This document shows positions 24,843 to 31,327 of a stretch of 43,611 nucleotides of DNA, one piece after another. This DNA comes from a virus. The stretch spans positions 1 to 43,611 of IMG/VR virus record IMGVR_UViG_3300021062_000028. One strand, given 5' to 3'. The notes under the pieces were generated by a model. The model was not told the origin of the DNA, did not search any database, and was given only the letters and a program-made list of their open reading frames with translations. Made by a program: the position numbers and the translations under genes. The first letter of the stretch is position 1, and each line of letters opens with the position of its first letter.

Positions 24843-25180
24843 TCGGCCTCGGCACCAAGATCGCAGGCGGCGTCGCCATAGCCGCCGTCGCAGTGAGCAT
24901 TGGCCTTGGCCTGCTGTACCGCGCCGAGGTCCGCGAAAGCGCCGTCCTGCGCAGCGCCAACAAGACGAACACCGAGACGATAGCCCGGCTGGAGGCTGAC
25001 GCCGCGATCGCCGAAGCCGTCGCCATCGTCGACGCGCAGGCGCGGCGCGAGCTGGAGAATGAGACCGATGCCCTCAAGAAAGCCGCCGCTGACGCGCCCG
25101 ATGGTGATTGCCCTGGCCTTCGCGCTCTTATCGAGCGTCGCCGCCTGCAGCGACCCAGTGACGGAAACCCGCCTCGTTGA
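24839..25180 (+). CDS. Rz-like inner-membrane spanin
   Basis: 113 residues from ATG 24839. One N-terminal membrane helix (about residues 6-26, KIAGGVAIAAVAVSIGLGLL) is followed by a long periplasmic coiled-coil (about 30-85), the layout of an i-spanin. The o-spanin gene starts inside it in the +1 frame. The pair would bridge inner and outer membranes and fuse them in the last lysis step. Confidence 0.8.
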   Translation: MIGLGTKIAGGVAIAAVAVSIGLGLLYRAEVRESAVLRSANKTNTETIARLEADAAIAEAVAIVDAQARRELENETDALKKAAADAPDGDCPGLRALIERRRLQRPSDGNPPR

Positions 25181-25352
25181 CCGCAAGCCGCCGCCGACGC
25201 TGATGGTCCCATGCGCGCGCGAGCCGGCGCCGCCTGAGGCGCTGGGCAAGACGGCTGCGGAGGACTGGGTTGCCGACGTGATCGCGGCGGGCGAGGACTG
25301 CCGGCGTAAGGCAGACGACCTTCAGAAGCACCACCGCGCCCCGCCCAGGTAG
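25059..25352 (+). CDS. Rz1-like outer-membrane spanin lipoprotein
   Basis: 97 residues from ATG 25059 (ATG 25068 also fits), overlapping the Rz-like gene by 122 nt. Basic N-region, hydrophobic VIALAFALLSSVAAC with a lipobox ending in cysteine, then a proline-containing mature part (KPPPTLMVP). Longer than lambda Rz1. Two further cysteines could give disulfides. Together with 24839 it forms a classical overlapped spanin pair. Confidence 0.8.
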   Translation: MRPMPSRKPPLTRPMVIALAFALLSSVAACSDPVTETRLVDRKPPPTLMVPCAREPAPPEALGKTAAEDWVADVIAAGEDCRRKADDLQKHHRAPPR

Positions 25353-25374
25353 CGCGGGGGCCGTCACGGGGTGG

Positions 25375-25746
25375 CTACCGTACGATCTTGGCCGCGCGTA
25401 GCGCCTTCTCGACCTCGTTCGCTCGGCTGTTGACGATGCGCTGGTCGGGGCCTTCCGCGACTAGCTCAAAGATGGCCGTGTTCCAAATCGCACCCCAAGC
25501 GTCGGCGATGCGCTTACGGTCTTCACCTGACAGCATCATGGCGCCAGCATCACTGAAGGTCACGCCCGGCTCTGCGCCCGCGTTTTTCAGCCAAGCGTCA
25601 ATCTCCGGCGAGGCGTTGAGCAGCCAGTCCACTTCGGCGTGTCGGTAGAGATGGCTTTCGCGCGACTGCACGTCCTCGATCTTGCTGATGGCGCGCCTCG
25701 CCAGATTGAGAAGGCGCCCCGCCTGTTTGATCAGATCATCGCTCAT
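25375..25746 (-). CDS. Hypothetical accessory protein
   Basis: 123 residues on the minus strand from ATG 25746, chosen because GGGTGGGAG precedes it. Helical throughout (IKQAGRLLNLARRAISKIED). Converges on the spanin genes and is coupled to the thermonuclease gene upstream (4-nt overlap). Family not recognised. Confidence 0.6.
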   Translation of the reverse strand: MSDDLIKQAGRLLNLARRAISKIEDVQSRESHLYRHAEVDWLLNASPEIDAWLKNAGAEPGVTFSDAGAMMLSGEDRKRIADAWGAIWNTAIFELVAEGPDQRIVNSRANEVEKALRAAKIVR

Positions 25747-26234
25747 CTCCCACCCCTCTTTGCCGCCCGCCATTCCTCGGGCCGCATGAACGGCCCCGCC
25801 CACATCCCGCGCCCGGCTGCGCGCGCCCGCGCCTCATGCGCGACGTAGCGGTCAGTATACCTGATGAAGGCGAGCGCCAACCCGCTTTCGACCAGCCAGC
25901 CGTTGATCTCGACGCCGCCCACGCTGCAAATCCCCAACAGGCGCCCATAGCGATCGGTCACGCCGCCGTCCGGCTGCACCACGCCCTCGCACGTCACGGG
26001 GCGCCCGTCGATGAACCGGCGCAGCTCGGCGGCGGCCACGCGACCGCAGGGCCAGGGGCGGGGCGGCTCGCGGCGGTGGCAGTGCTGCGTCATCTCGGGA
26101 GCGTCGAGCCCCTCTAGGCGCACCATTTGGCCGGCGACGACGATGCTATCGCCGTCGATCACCCGCGCCGGCCCGCTGACCTGCGCGCCGGCCGGGGCGG
26201 CGAGGAGGGTGAGGAGGAGCAGGGCGGGGCGCAT
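25743..26234 (-). CDS. Secreted thermonuclease-family (SNase-like) nuclease
   Basis: 163 residues. Signal peptide: hydrophobic LLLLTLLAAPAGA, cleavage near residue 17. SNase fold: RVIDGDSIVVAGQMVRLEGL with Arg39, DAPE with Glu47, then DRYGRLLG with Arg95/Arg98, covering the catalytic Arg-Glu-Arg set of staphylococcal nuclease. Cysteines at 52, 63, 82 and 103 could form disulfides. It would degrade nucleic acids outside the cytoplasm. It lies in a leftward accessory cluster next to attP, so it may be a cargo gene of the lysogen. Confidence 0.8.
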   Translation of the reverse strand: MRPALLLLTLLAAPAGAQVSGPARVIDGDSIVVAGQMVRLEGLDAPEMTQHCHRREPPRPWPCGRVAAAELRRFIDGRPVTCEGVVQPDGGVTDRYGRLLGICSVGGVEINGWLVESGLALAFIRYTDRYVAHEARARAAGRGMWAGPFMRPEEWRAAKRGGR

Positions 26235-26242
26235 GGATAGGC

Positions 26243-26410
26243 TTACGCGGCGGCGTCTTCATCTATCCCCGGGTCTTCGTCATCGCCCGGCGGATCATTC
26301 TTGTCGAGGCACGCCTGACACCACTCGCCGCACCACGCAAAGCTATAGGCGCCCATCGCGCCGCAGTCCTCGCAGCGCAGATTTGGATAGAACGGCACCG
26401 TCTTGCCCAT
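26243..26410 (-). CDS. Small zinc-ribbon-like protein
   Basis: 55 residues from ATG 26410. Two cysteine pairs, NLRCEDCGAMG and AWCGEWCQAC, form a likely zinc site; the C-terminus is very acidic (DDEDPGIDED). It is 8 nt upstream of the thermonuclease gene in the same operon. Role unknown; zinc ribbons of this size often mediate nucleic-acid or protein contacts. Confidence 0.65.
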   Translation of the reverse strand: MGKTVPFYPNLRCEDCGAMGAYSFAWCGEWCQACLDKNDPPGDDEDPGIDEDAAA

Positions 26411-26412
26411 GG

Positions 26413-26628
26413 TTAAGCCTTCCTCTGCCAGTGGTCGTAGTCCAGCCCGTCAATCAGCTTCCCGCGCCAGAGGCGATAGATGGCGGCAGAAACGCTTTGG
26501 AATCGGCGCCCTATCGCGTTCGCTACGGCGGGGATACCGACGTATCCCTCAAAGGGAATCTGCTCAAGAACCTCGCGTTCGAAGTCCGTGCAATCGTCAA
26601 TCGACGTGGGCGGCTTTCTGTATGTCAT
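26413..26628 (-). CDS. Small HTH-like DNA-binding protein
   Basis: 71 residues from ATG 26628. The stretch GIPAVANAIGRRFQSVSAAIYRLWRGKLI (written here in two parts: GIPAVANAIGRRF then QSVSAAIYRLWRGKLI) has the spacing of a helix-turn-helix or winged helix. First well-supported gene of the leftward cluster, so it may regulate it. Confidence 0.55.
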   Translation of the reverse strand: MTYRKPPTSIDDCTDFEREVLEQIPFEGYVGIPAVANAIGRRFQSVSAAIYRLWRGKLIDGLDYDHWQRKA

Positions 26629-26720
26629 TGGATTCCCGGGGCGGCGATGACGTGCCGGCGAAGTAGCTTGGCCATGCGCGCAATTTGCGCGCTGTTCCCG
26701 GAACGTCTCAGGTTTTCCAT
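26625..26720 (-). CDS. Possible 31-residue leader peptide
   Basis: 31 codons on the minus strand, with TGA overlapping the ATG of the next gene. It contains the palindrome GCGCGCAATTTGCGCGC. Basic, arginine-rich. Supported only by the coupling; could be a leader or chance frame. Confidence 0.3.
   Translation of the reverse strand: MENLRRSGNSAQIARMAKLLRRHVIAAPGIQ
26676..26692. repeat. Left palindrome: candidate integrase arm site
   Basis: GCGCGCAA-T-TTGCGCGC is a perfect 8-bp inverted repeat 80 nt left of the attP core. The same TTGCGCGC word recurs on the other side of the core (26853). Confidence 0.45.
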
Positions 26721-26730
26721 AGATTCAGCG

Positions 26731-26744
26731 ACGACCAAAGTCGT
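26731..26744. terminator. Hairpin directly after the integrase gene
   Basis: ACGAC-CAAA-GTCGT is a perfect 5-bp stem, 4-nt loop, 1 nt past the integrase stop codon. In the plus direction it is followed by GTTATTT, so it could terminate rightward read-through; leftward it has no T-run. Confidence 0.4.
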
Positions 26745-26745
26745 G

Positions 26746-27879
26746 TTATTTCCGCCGCTTAGCATATGCCCTCTTCCTTGACATGGTAGGGGTCACAGGT
26801 TCAATCCCTGTCGCGCCCACCACGCTTTTGTGGTCGGTTGCCAGCATATCATTTGCGCGCGATTTGCGCACTCTATTGTGGGCAACTGCGTCCGCCGCCT
26901 CGCGCAGATCGGCCGCCATGTGCTTGCCATAGACGCGCTGAAGCGTGCGCAAGCTGGTGGCCGTCATGCCCTCGACCATCCAAGGGGAGACGACGCGCAG
27001 CGCCCACGTGACGGCGGTGTGCTTGAAGACGTGCGGCGTGACCCAGGGCAGCCCCGCCGCCTTGGCGACAGTGCGAAACGCGCGCTTGATGCTGCCGACC
27101 GGCTTGCCGTGCCGACTGATGACGTTCGTCCCGCGCGCCTTGGCCTTGCGCCTGCGGAGCGTCGAGACCAGCTTGGCGGGCAACGCGGTCACGGCGCGCC
27201 GCTTGCGGCGATGCACGACGCCAGGCAGCCGGAAGTCAACGACGCCGGTAGACAGATCCACCCTATCCCATGTGAGCTGCAGGATCGCTTGGCGTCGCGC
27301 CCCGGTGTAGACGGCGAGTCGGATGAACAGCGCCACATGCGGGTGTTCGTGACGAGCGGCGCGGAGCAGCGCGGCGACTTGCTCGCGAGTCAGCGCATCG
27401 GCGCGCGGAGGCGGCTCAGGCTCGGCGGGCACGAACGGCGCCGACTTCAACTCCTGCCGCTTGACCGCATCCTTGAGCGCGGCGCGCAGCACGGCGCGGC
27501 GACGGTTGATCGAGGAAGGCGACAAGCCTTTGTCGATGCAGCGCTGGCGGTAAAGATCGTGACTGGCGGTGTTAATGCCCGCGACCGAAGCCTTGCCGTA
27601 GAAGTCCTTGAGGTCGGCAATGGCGATGCGGGCCTGATGTGCGCTCGGCAGCGCAGAGCCGTGCCGCGTGTAGTAGCGATCCAGCGCATGGGCCACGATG
27701 ACATCTGATGCGTCGCGCTCTTGCGGCTTGCTGGCCTCTAGGATGAACGTTGCAAGCGCGATCTCAGCTTTGCCGCGTTCCGCTGTGCCCGTAGTAACAC
27801 GGCGCGATCTTCGTCCTTCGCTCCAAACGATGTACCACCGTCGATTGTCGGGGTGCCGCCAGAGTTTGAAGCTGGGCAT
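26746..27879 (-). CDS. int: Tyrosine integrase
   Basis: 377 residues from ATG 27879 (a longer in-frame start at 27948 adds 23 unlikely residues). N-terminal arm-binding region, SAM-like core-binding region (about residues 70-150), catalytic domain from about 165. Visible catalytic residues: Arg195 in YTGARRQAIL, His283 in TPHVFKHTAVTW, Tyr317 in LQRVYGKH. The usual second Arg of HxxR is Lys286, a variant I associate with related integrases. The tail VGATGIEPVTPTMSRKR is encoded by the tRNA-like attP core, so the gene's end changes when the phage integrates. Leftward, last gene of the early left arm. Confidence 0.92.
   Translation of the reverse strand: MPSFKLWRHPDNRRWYIVWSEGRRSRRVTTGTAERGKAEIALATFILEASKPQERDASDVIVAHALDRYYTRHGSALPSAHQARIAIADLKDFYGKASVAGINTASHDLYRQRCIDKGLSPSSINRRRAVLRAALKDAVKRQELKSAPFVPAEPEPPPRADALTREQVAALLRAARHEHPHVALFIRLAVYTGARRQAILQLTWDRVDLSTGVVDFRLPGVVHRRKRRAVTALPAKLVSTLRRRKAKARGTNVISRHGKPVGSIKRAFRTVAKAAGLPWVTPHVFKHTAVTWALRVVSPWMVEGMTATSLRTLQRVYGKHMAADLREAADAVAHNRVRKSRANDMLATDHKSVVGATGIEPVTPTMSRKRAYAKRRK
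26773..26822 (+). other. attP core: 3' half of tRNA-Val(GAC)
   Basis: The 50 nt fit a tRNA 3' half exactly: anticodon stem CTTCC/GGTAG (one mismatch), 7-nt loop TTGACAT with anticodon GAC, variable loop GGGTC, T-stem ACAGG/CCTGT with TTCAATC loop, acceptor CGCGCCC, A, CCA. No 5' half lies before it, so it is not a complete tRNA gene. Integration into a host tRNA-Val(GAC) would restore the tRNA end. Confidence 0.85.
26852..26870. repeat. Right direct repeats: candidate integrase arm sites
   Basis: TTTGCGCGC (26852) and TTTGCGCAC (26863) are direct repeats 30-50 nt right of the attP core, inside the end of the integrase gene, sharing TTGCGCGC with the left palindrome. Arm-type binding is inferred. 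Confidence 0.4.
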
Positions 27880-28064
27880 AGGATCGCGGTCCTGTAGGCG
27901 TTGATCTGCGACATAGGATAGAACACGCGACGACGCACACGCACGCATCCGAGGCGGCCGTCTTCCCGCTCGGCACGGACCGTCGCTGGCGAGACGCGCA
28001 GCTCGCGCGCCGTCTCCCGCTCTGTCAGCCAGGGGTCTCGGTTATCGTTCACCACATCCCCCAC
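27738..28064 (-). CDS. Excisionase-like HTH protein
   Basis: 108 residues from ATG 28064, overlapping the integrase start by about 140 nt in another frame. Residues about 11-56 show a MerR/excisionase-type helix-turn-helix: WLTERETARELRVSPATVRA then REDGRLGCVRVRRRVFY. It precedes int in the same operon, as xis genes do. The C-terminal half is low-information and may be shaped by the overlap. Confidence 0.65.
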   Translation of the reverse strand: MGDVVNDNRDPWLTERETARELRVSPATVRAEREDGRLGCVRVRRRVFYPMSQINAYRTAILCPASNSGGTPTIDGGTSFGAKDEDRAVLLRAQRNAAKLRSRLQRSS

Positions 28065-28085
28065 GTCTGCCGCCCGCGCCGCGCG

Positions 28086-28337
28086 TCACGGCTTGAGCCT
28101 GTGCCCGAGCGCGATGGCGGCCGATTTGGCGCGCTCCTTCGCTTCGGCGAACGACTCGTAGTGGCCGGCGACGGGGAGATGGCCGCCCGACTCGCCGATG
28201 GTCAGTCCGATGGCCCAGTAACCTGTGAGAGGACGGTAAAGGCGCCAGCGAACGATCGTTGTGTCGCCGCCTGAGCTGTCGAAGTACGTGTCCGCCACGT
28301 ACTCGCCAATGCGTCGCTGCCATTTCATCTCAAGCAT
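28086..28337 (-). CDS. Small early protein, unknown
   Basis: 83 residues from ATG 28337, chosen because GGGGGGAAGG lies just before it. Mixed alpha/beta: KWQRRIGEYVADTYFDSSGG, then VAGHYESFAEAKERAKSAAI. The end (ESFAEAKERAKSAA) is an amphipathic helix seen in many short phage proteins. No function assigned. Confidence 0.6.
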   Translation of the reverse strand: MLEMKWQRRIGEYVADTYFDSSGGDTTIVRWRLYRPLTGYWAIGLTIGESGGHLPVAGHYESFAEAKERAKSAAIALGHRLKP

Positions 28338-28633
28338 CCTTCCCCCCTCTCCACAGCAGCGGCAACGGCCGCGCGGGCTACATTGCGCCAGTGCTGCCGA
28401 AGGCCCGGCCGCAGGCTGTCGAATGTGTCTTCGCCGTGATCGGTCGCGTAGGCTGCGGCCGCCACCCGCTCGATCACCGCATCGCTGGTCATATGCGCGA
28501 CCACGGCGCGGGCGCACCAGTGCGGCTCTGTGCAGGCGTAGGGGATTTGACCGCGGAGCCACTGGTCCATCGCGTCGCCGAGCACCTTCTCCAGCGCCGG
28601 CAGCTTCAGGTCATCAGGCGTTTGCATCGTCAT
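28325..28633 (-). CDS. Early left-operon protein, unknown
   Basis: 102 residues (ATG 28633 or 28627). Helical; DTFDSLRPGLRQHWRNVARA near residues 69-88 is a pattern seen in short phage proteins of unknown role. Overlaps both neighbours slightly. No catalytic motif seen. Confidence 0.6.
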   Translation of the reverse strand: MTMQTPDDLKLPALEKVLGDAMDQWLRGQIPYACTEPHWCARAVVAHMTSDAVIERVAAAAYATDHGEDTFDSLRPGLRQHWRNVARAAVAAAVERGEGCLR

Positions 28634-28974
28634 CGCCCGCCCCCTGCCGCAGCGCGGGCACGAAGGGCGACGGCGAAACGGGCGCGAGCCTCGGCGTCGG
28701 GACCGGAGGCTGCCCCGATGTGCTCAACGTCGCTGTCAAAGCACCACATTCTGGCGACAATCTCCCCATTGCCCTGCGAGTCTACGTCGCAGAACCATTC
28801 TTGAGGGCGCAGCATGTCCGCCGCGTCGAGGTGAGCGCCGACATCCATGAACTTGTCAAAGGAGTAGAGCGAGTAATACGCCTCTCCACCGGCCGCATCG
28901 AATGCCTCACGCCATAGCTCGCGACTCACCGGCTCCCGCTCAACCCGGTCCGCCAGCGCCAGTAGCTCATTCAT
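28630..28974 (-). CDS. Early left-operon protein, unknown
   Basis: 114 residues from ATG 28974. Start chosen for its 4-nt overlap with the upstream gene. Begins MNELLALADRVEREPVSREL, with aromatic-rich YYSLYSFDKFMDVGAHLDAA in the middle. Resembles short phage proteins of the DUF-type; not identified. Confidence 0.6.
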   Translation of the reverse strand: MNELLALADRVEREPVSRELWREAFDAAGGEAYYSLYSFDKFMDVGAHLDAADMLRPQEWFCDVDSQGNGEIVARMWCFDSDVEHIGAASGPDAEARARFAVALRARAAAGGGR

Positions 28975-29288
28975 TGGTCGTCTCCGATGATAGCGCGAAG
29001 TTCGTCCATCGACACACCGTTGAACCAAGCTGCGATGTGGTTGTGATGCATGACGGGGGTTGGCGGATAATTCAGCAACGTCCTCGCCGCGATCACCGCG
29101 CGGAGGGCGGCGGCCGTTGCCTCACAGTCCGAGGCCATCACGTTGCGCGCGGATGCCTCGTTGCTGAGTGGCAGGAACGTAGCGGCTTCGTCTCGATATC
29201 GCCTGGCGGCGTTCTCCATCCTTGCCGCCAACTCCCGCAGCCTCTCCGTCGTCGGCAGAGGCGCAGGCGGGGTGGGGTGGGTGGTCAT
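28971..29288 (-). CDS. Early left-operon protein, unknown
   Basis: 105 residues from ATG 29288. Proline-rich N-terminus, then a long charged helix (TERLRELAARMENAARRYRD) and an MHHNHIAAWF segment. No family assigned. It is 4 nt from the gene upstream and overlaps the one downstream. Confidence 0.55.
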   Translation of the reverse strand: MTTHPTPPAPLPTTERLRELAARMENAARRYRDEAATFLPLSNEASARNVMASDCEATAAALRAVIAARTLLNYPPTPVMHHNHIAAWFNGVSMDELRAIIGDDQ

Positions 29289-29292
29289 GGGG

Positions 29293-29799
29293 TCAGTGAA
29301 AGTCAACACAGCCTCCATCGGCCGCAAGCTCGAACGCCCTACGCCACCTGCGATACATCTCCGCTTCGTAGCCTTGGGCGCCGCCGATGATGTGCTCTTG
29401 ATGCTCGGCGAAGTCCTTGGCGAGCTTGGCACAGACGACTGGGCCGATGATCCCCTCGCAATCGGAGAAGTTGATCAGCTCGACAAAAGGTCCGACCGTG
29501 ACTCGGCCATCCCAAATGTCACTAGGCGCCCCGTGCCCCGCCGCTTCGCAGAGCCATTCGCGCCAGCGATTGTATCGGCTGTATGGGCCACACGGCAGGT
29601 CAAGATGCTCGGCGGCAGTGTAGATGCCGGCGACTAGCGGGATGGTGCGGCCAGGCCAATGTTCTTCGGTCCCGTCCAGCGTTTCCTTGCGAAGCCGGAT
29701 GTAGTTTTTCCACTCCACCGGATCGCCATCGTCATCAACCGCCGCATCCGGCGCGAGCGTCAACCCGCGATAAGCTCTGACATCGAGTCCCATGTTCAT
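29293..29799 (-). CDS. Conserved phage hypothetical protein
   Basis: 168 residues from ATG 29799 (second ATG, MGLDVRAYRG, also plausible). Start GLDVRAYRGLTLAPDA and the block LDLPCGPYSRYNRWREWLC, then FVELINFSDCEGIIGP, are the pattern of a protein I have seen in many phages of GC-rich hosts; function unknown. Compact alpha/beta with four cysteines. G+C appears lower than in neighbours. Confidence 0.65.
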   Translation of the reverse strand: MNMGLDVRAYRGLTLAPDAAVDDDGDPVEWKNYIRLRKETLDGTEEHWPGRTIPLVAGIYTAAEHLDLPCGPYSRYNRWREWLCEAAGHGAPSDIWDGRVTVGPFVELINFSDCEGIIGPVVCAKLAKDFAEHQEHIIGGAQGYEAEMYRRWRRAFELAADGGCVDFH

Positions 29800-30176
29800 T
29801 CCTTCCTGAGGAAAGCCTCGAACTCGCGCAACGCCTCGACCTGATGCGGCTCCAGCCGATCAAGCGCGCGCTGCAATTGCTCGCCGATGTCCGGGATCAG
29901 CTTGCGCATCGCTGACGCCAGCGCCCGCACCGCCTCGTCCCCGGCGCGGGCCTGCGAGGCGAGGGCGGTGTTATGTGCGTCGACGATCGCCTGCGCGTAA
30001 CCCTCGGGCAGAGCGCTCACGGCAACAACAAACGTCGGACCGTCCGGTCTGCCGTGCCACTGATGATCGGTCGACGGTCGCGGCGGCGTGTTGATGATGA
30101 ACAGGCCGTCGTTCATAGAGCCGAGATACCAGCGGCCTTCGTTGGTGAGCGTCACGCTCGCCGGGGTTTCAGGCAT
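29796..30176 (-). CDS. Early left-operon protein, unknown
   Basis: 126 residues from ATG 30176 (4-nt overlap downstream; 8-nt upstream). N-terminal beta region (GRWYLGSMNDGLFIINT), then helices, ending in LEPHQVEALREFEAFLRKE. No family assigned. Confidence 0.6.
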   Translation of the reverse strand: MPETPASVTLTNEGRWYLGSMNDGLFIINTPPRPSTDHQWHGRPDGPTFVVAVSALPEGYAQAIVDAHNTALASQARAGDEAVRALASAMRKLIPDIGEQLQRALDRLEPHQVEALREFEAFLRKE

Positions 30177-30384
30177 GGGGCTTCTCCAACGCCATCTTGA
30201 TAGACGGATGGTCAGCACCAGGAAGTCGGCTCGCGATCCTCATCAGCGCTGCCTCGGCATCGGCGAGGCGAAACGGCGCGTTGAAGGCTTTGCGAGCCTC
30301 GCGCCATTCGATGAGGGCCGCCGCCACATCGGGCTGCATCCGAAAGCGCTCGACGAACGTCATGTGCTGTTGCTGATCAGCCAT
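30169..30384 (-). CDS. Small early protein, unknown
   Basis: 71 residues from ATG 30384 (GGAGGGG upstream; GTG 30387 adjacent). Helical with FVERFRMQPDVAAALIEWRE. Start codon overlaps the stop of the upstream gene. Confidence 0.55.
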   Translation of the reverse strand: MADQQQHMTFVERFRMQPDVAAALIEWREARKAFNAPFRLADAEAALMRIASRLPGADHPSIKMALEKPHA

Positions 30385-31040
30385 CACTCCCCTCCGTCGC
30401 TGGGCGGCGCTGGCAGCGGGCGCCAGTGGGTGGGCTTCACCTCAAACCCGCCGCCGAACCAAGCTCCTTTGCCGCCGTTCTCGTTTGGCTCCCACCAAAT
30501 CACTTCTATGCAACCAAGGGGGGTTGCGCCTTCCTCGGGACAGTAGCCCAACAAATAAACTCCGCGTACGAACTTGCCGCCCGGTACATCTTCACTCGTA
30601 CTCTTCGGCGCGCTCTCCATCGTCCGCCACCCCTGCGCGGCGGGCGTTAGCTGGCCGGCGCGGTCTATTTCCTCGACGATCAGCGCAGTCAGCTCCTCGC
30701 CTGTTACCAGCAGCATGTCCGGCTGATCCTCAGGACTATTGCGATCATCGAAGTCGAGGATTCGTTGGAGTACGCGAGACGCCACCAACCCCCGCGCGTC
30801 GGCGGGCTGGGCGGCGGGGCGCTCGATCCGGCGCTCGTCGATTTCATCCCAATGACGATCTTGGAAGACCGTTCTAACGCCTGACACCCTCCATCCGAAC
30901 TCATTTGGATACGCGTCAGTTGTCGGCAGCCATTGAGCTACCAACCACGCCTCACCATCGAAGACGTGATAGTAGCCGGGCGCACGAGGCAACAGCGGCT
31001 CGCGCTCTGCCGGCGGCTCGCGATTCGTGTCGTCGGTCAT
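30384..31040 (-). CDS. Protein with C-terminal DUF551-like domain
   Basis: 218 residues from ATG 31040. The C-terminal third matches the DUF551 layout: GWRTMESAPKS, then VIWWEPNENGGKGAWFGG and PTHWRPLPAPP. The N-terminal part also has YYHVFDGEAWLVAQW, reminiscent of a second, diverged copy. DUF551 proteins are very common in phages and have no agreed function. Confidence 0.7.
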   Translation of the reverse strand: MTDDTNREPPAEREPLLPRAPGYYHVFDGEAWLVAQWLPTTDAYPNEFGWRVSGVRTVFQDRHWDEIDERRIERPAAQPADARGLVASRVLQRILDFDDRNSPEDQPDMLLVTGEELTALIVEEIDRAGQLTPAAQGWRTMESAPKSTSEDVPGGKFVRGVYLLGYCPEEGATPLGCIEVIWWEPNENGGKGAWFGGGFEVKPTHWRPLPAPPSDGGE

Positions 31041-31327
31041 GTCGGCGCTCCTGGCAGGCGCATCCAGTGGGTCGGCGCCTCGGCATAGTTCCAGTCGTCA
31101 CCGAAGCGCCCGCCGGCCGCTTCGAAGTAGGTCGGCTCCTCCCAATGCTTTCCACCGTGATAGACGACGACATGCCAACTACCGCCGACGACCTCGTCGG
31201 TGAGGTTGTAGTCGTCATCGAGCTTGACGTGCGGATACCACGCGAGGATCGGCTCGTGCTTCGGCACGCGCTCGTCAATCGGGCAAGGCTCGCGCTCTGC
31301 TGGCGGAGACGGGCGGGCGGGGGTCAC
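31037..31327 (-). CDS. DUF551-like small protein
   Basis: 96 residues from GTG 31327, which overlaps the upstream stop (GTGA) and has AAGGAG 11 nt before it. It ends APTHWMRLPGAP, the DUF551 signature end, with WHVVVYHGGKHWEEPTYFE in the middle. Tandem with the longer DUF551-like gene downstream, suggesting duplication and divergence. Confidence 0.6.
   Translation of the reverse strand: MTPARPSPPAEREPCPIDERVPKHEPILAWYPHVKLDDDYNLTDEVVGGSWHVVVYHGGKHWEEPTYFEAAGGRFGDDWNYAEAPTHWMRLPGAPT

Noticed and set aside
25330-25385. Inverted repeat GGTAGC/GCTACC between convergent genes as a terminator
   Set aside because: Arms are 6 bp with a large loop and no T-run on either strand.
26773-26822. Complete tRNA gene
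   Set aside because: Only the anticodon-to-CCA half is present; upstream sequence does not form acceptor and D arms.
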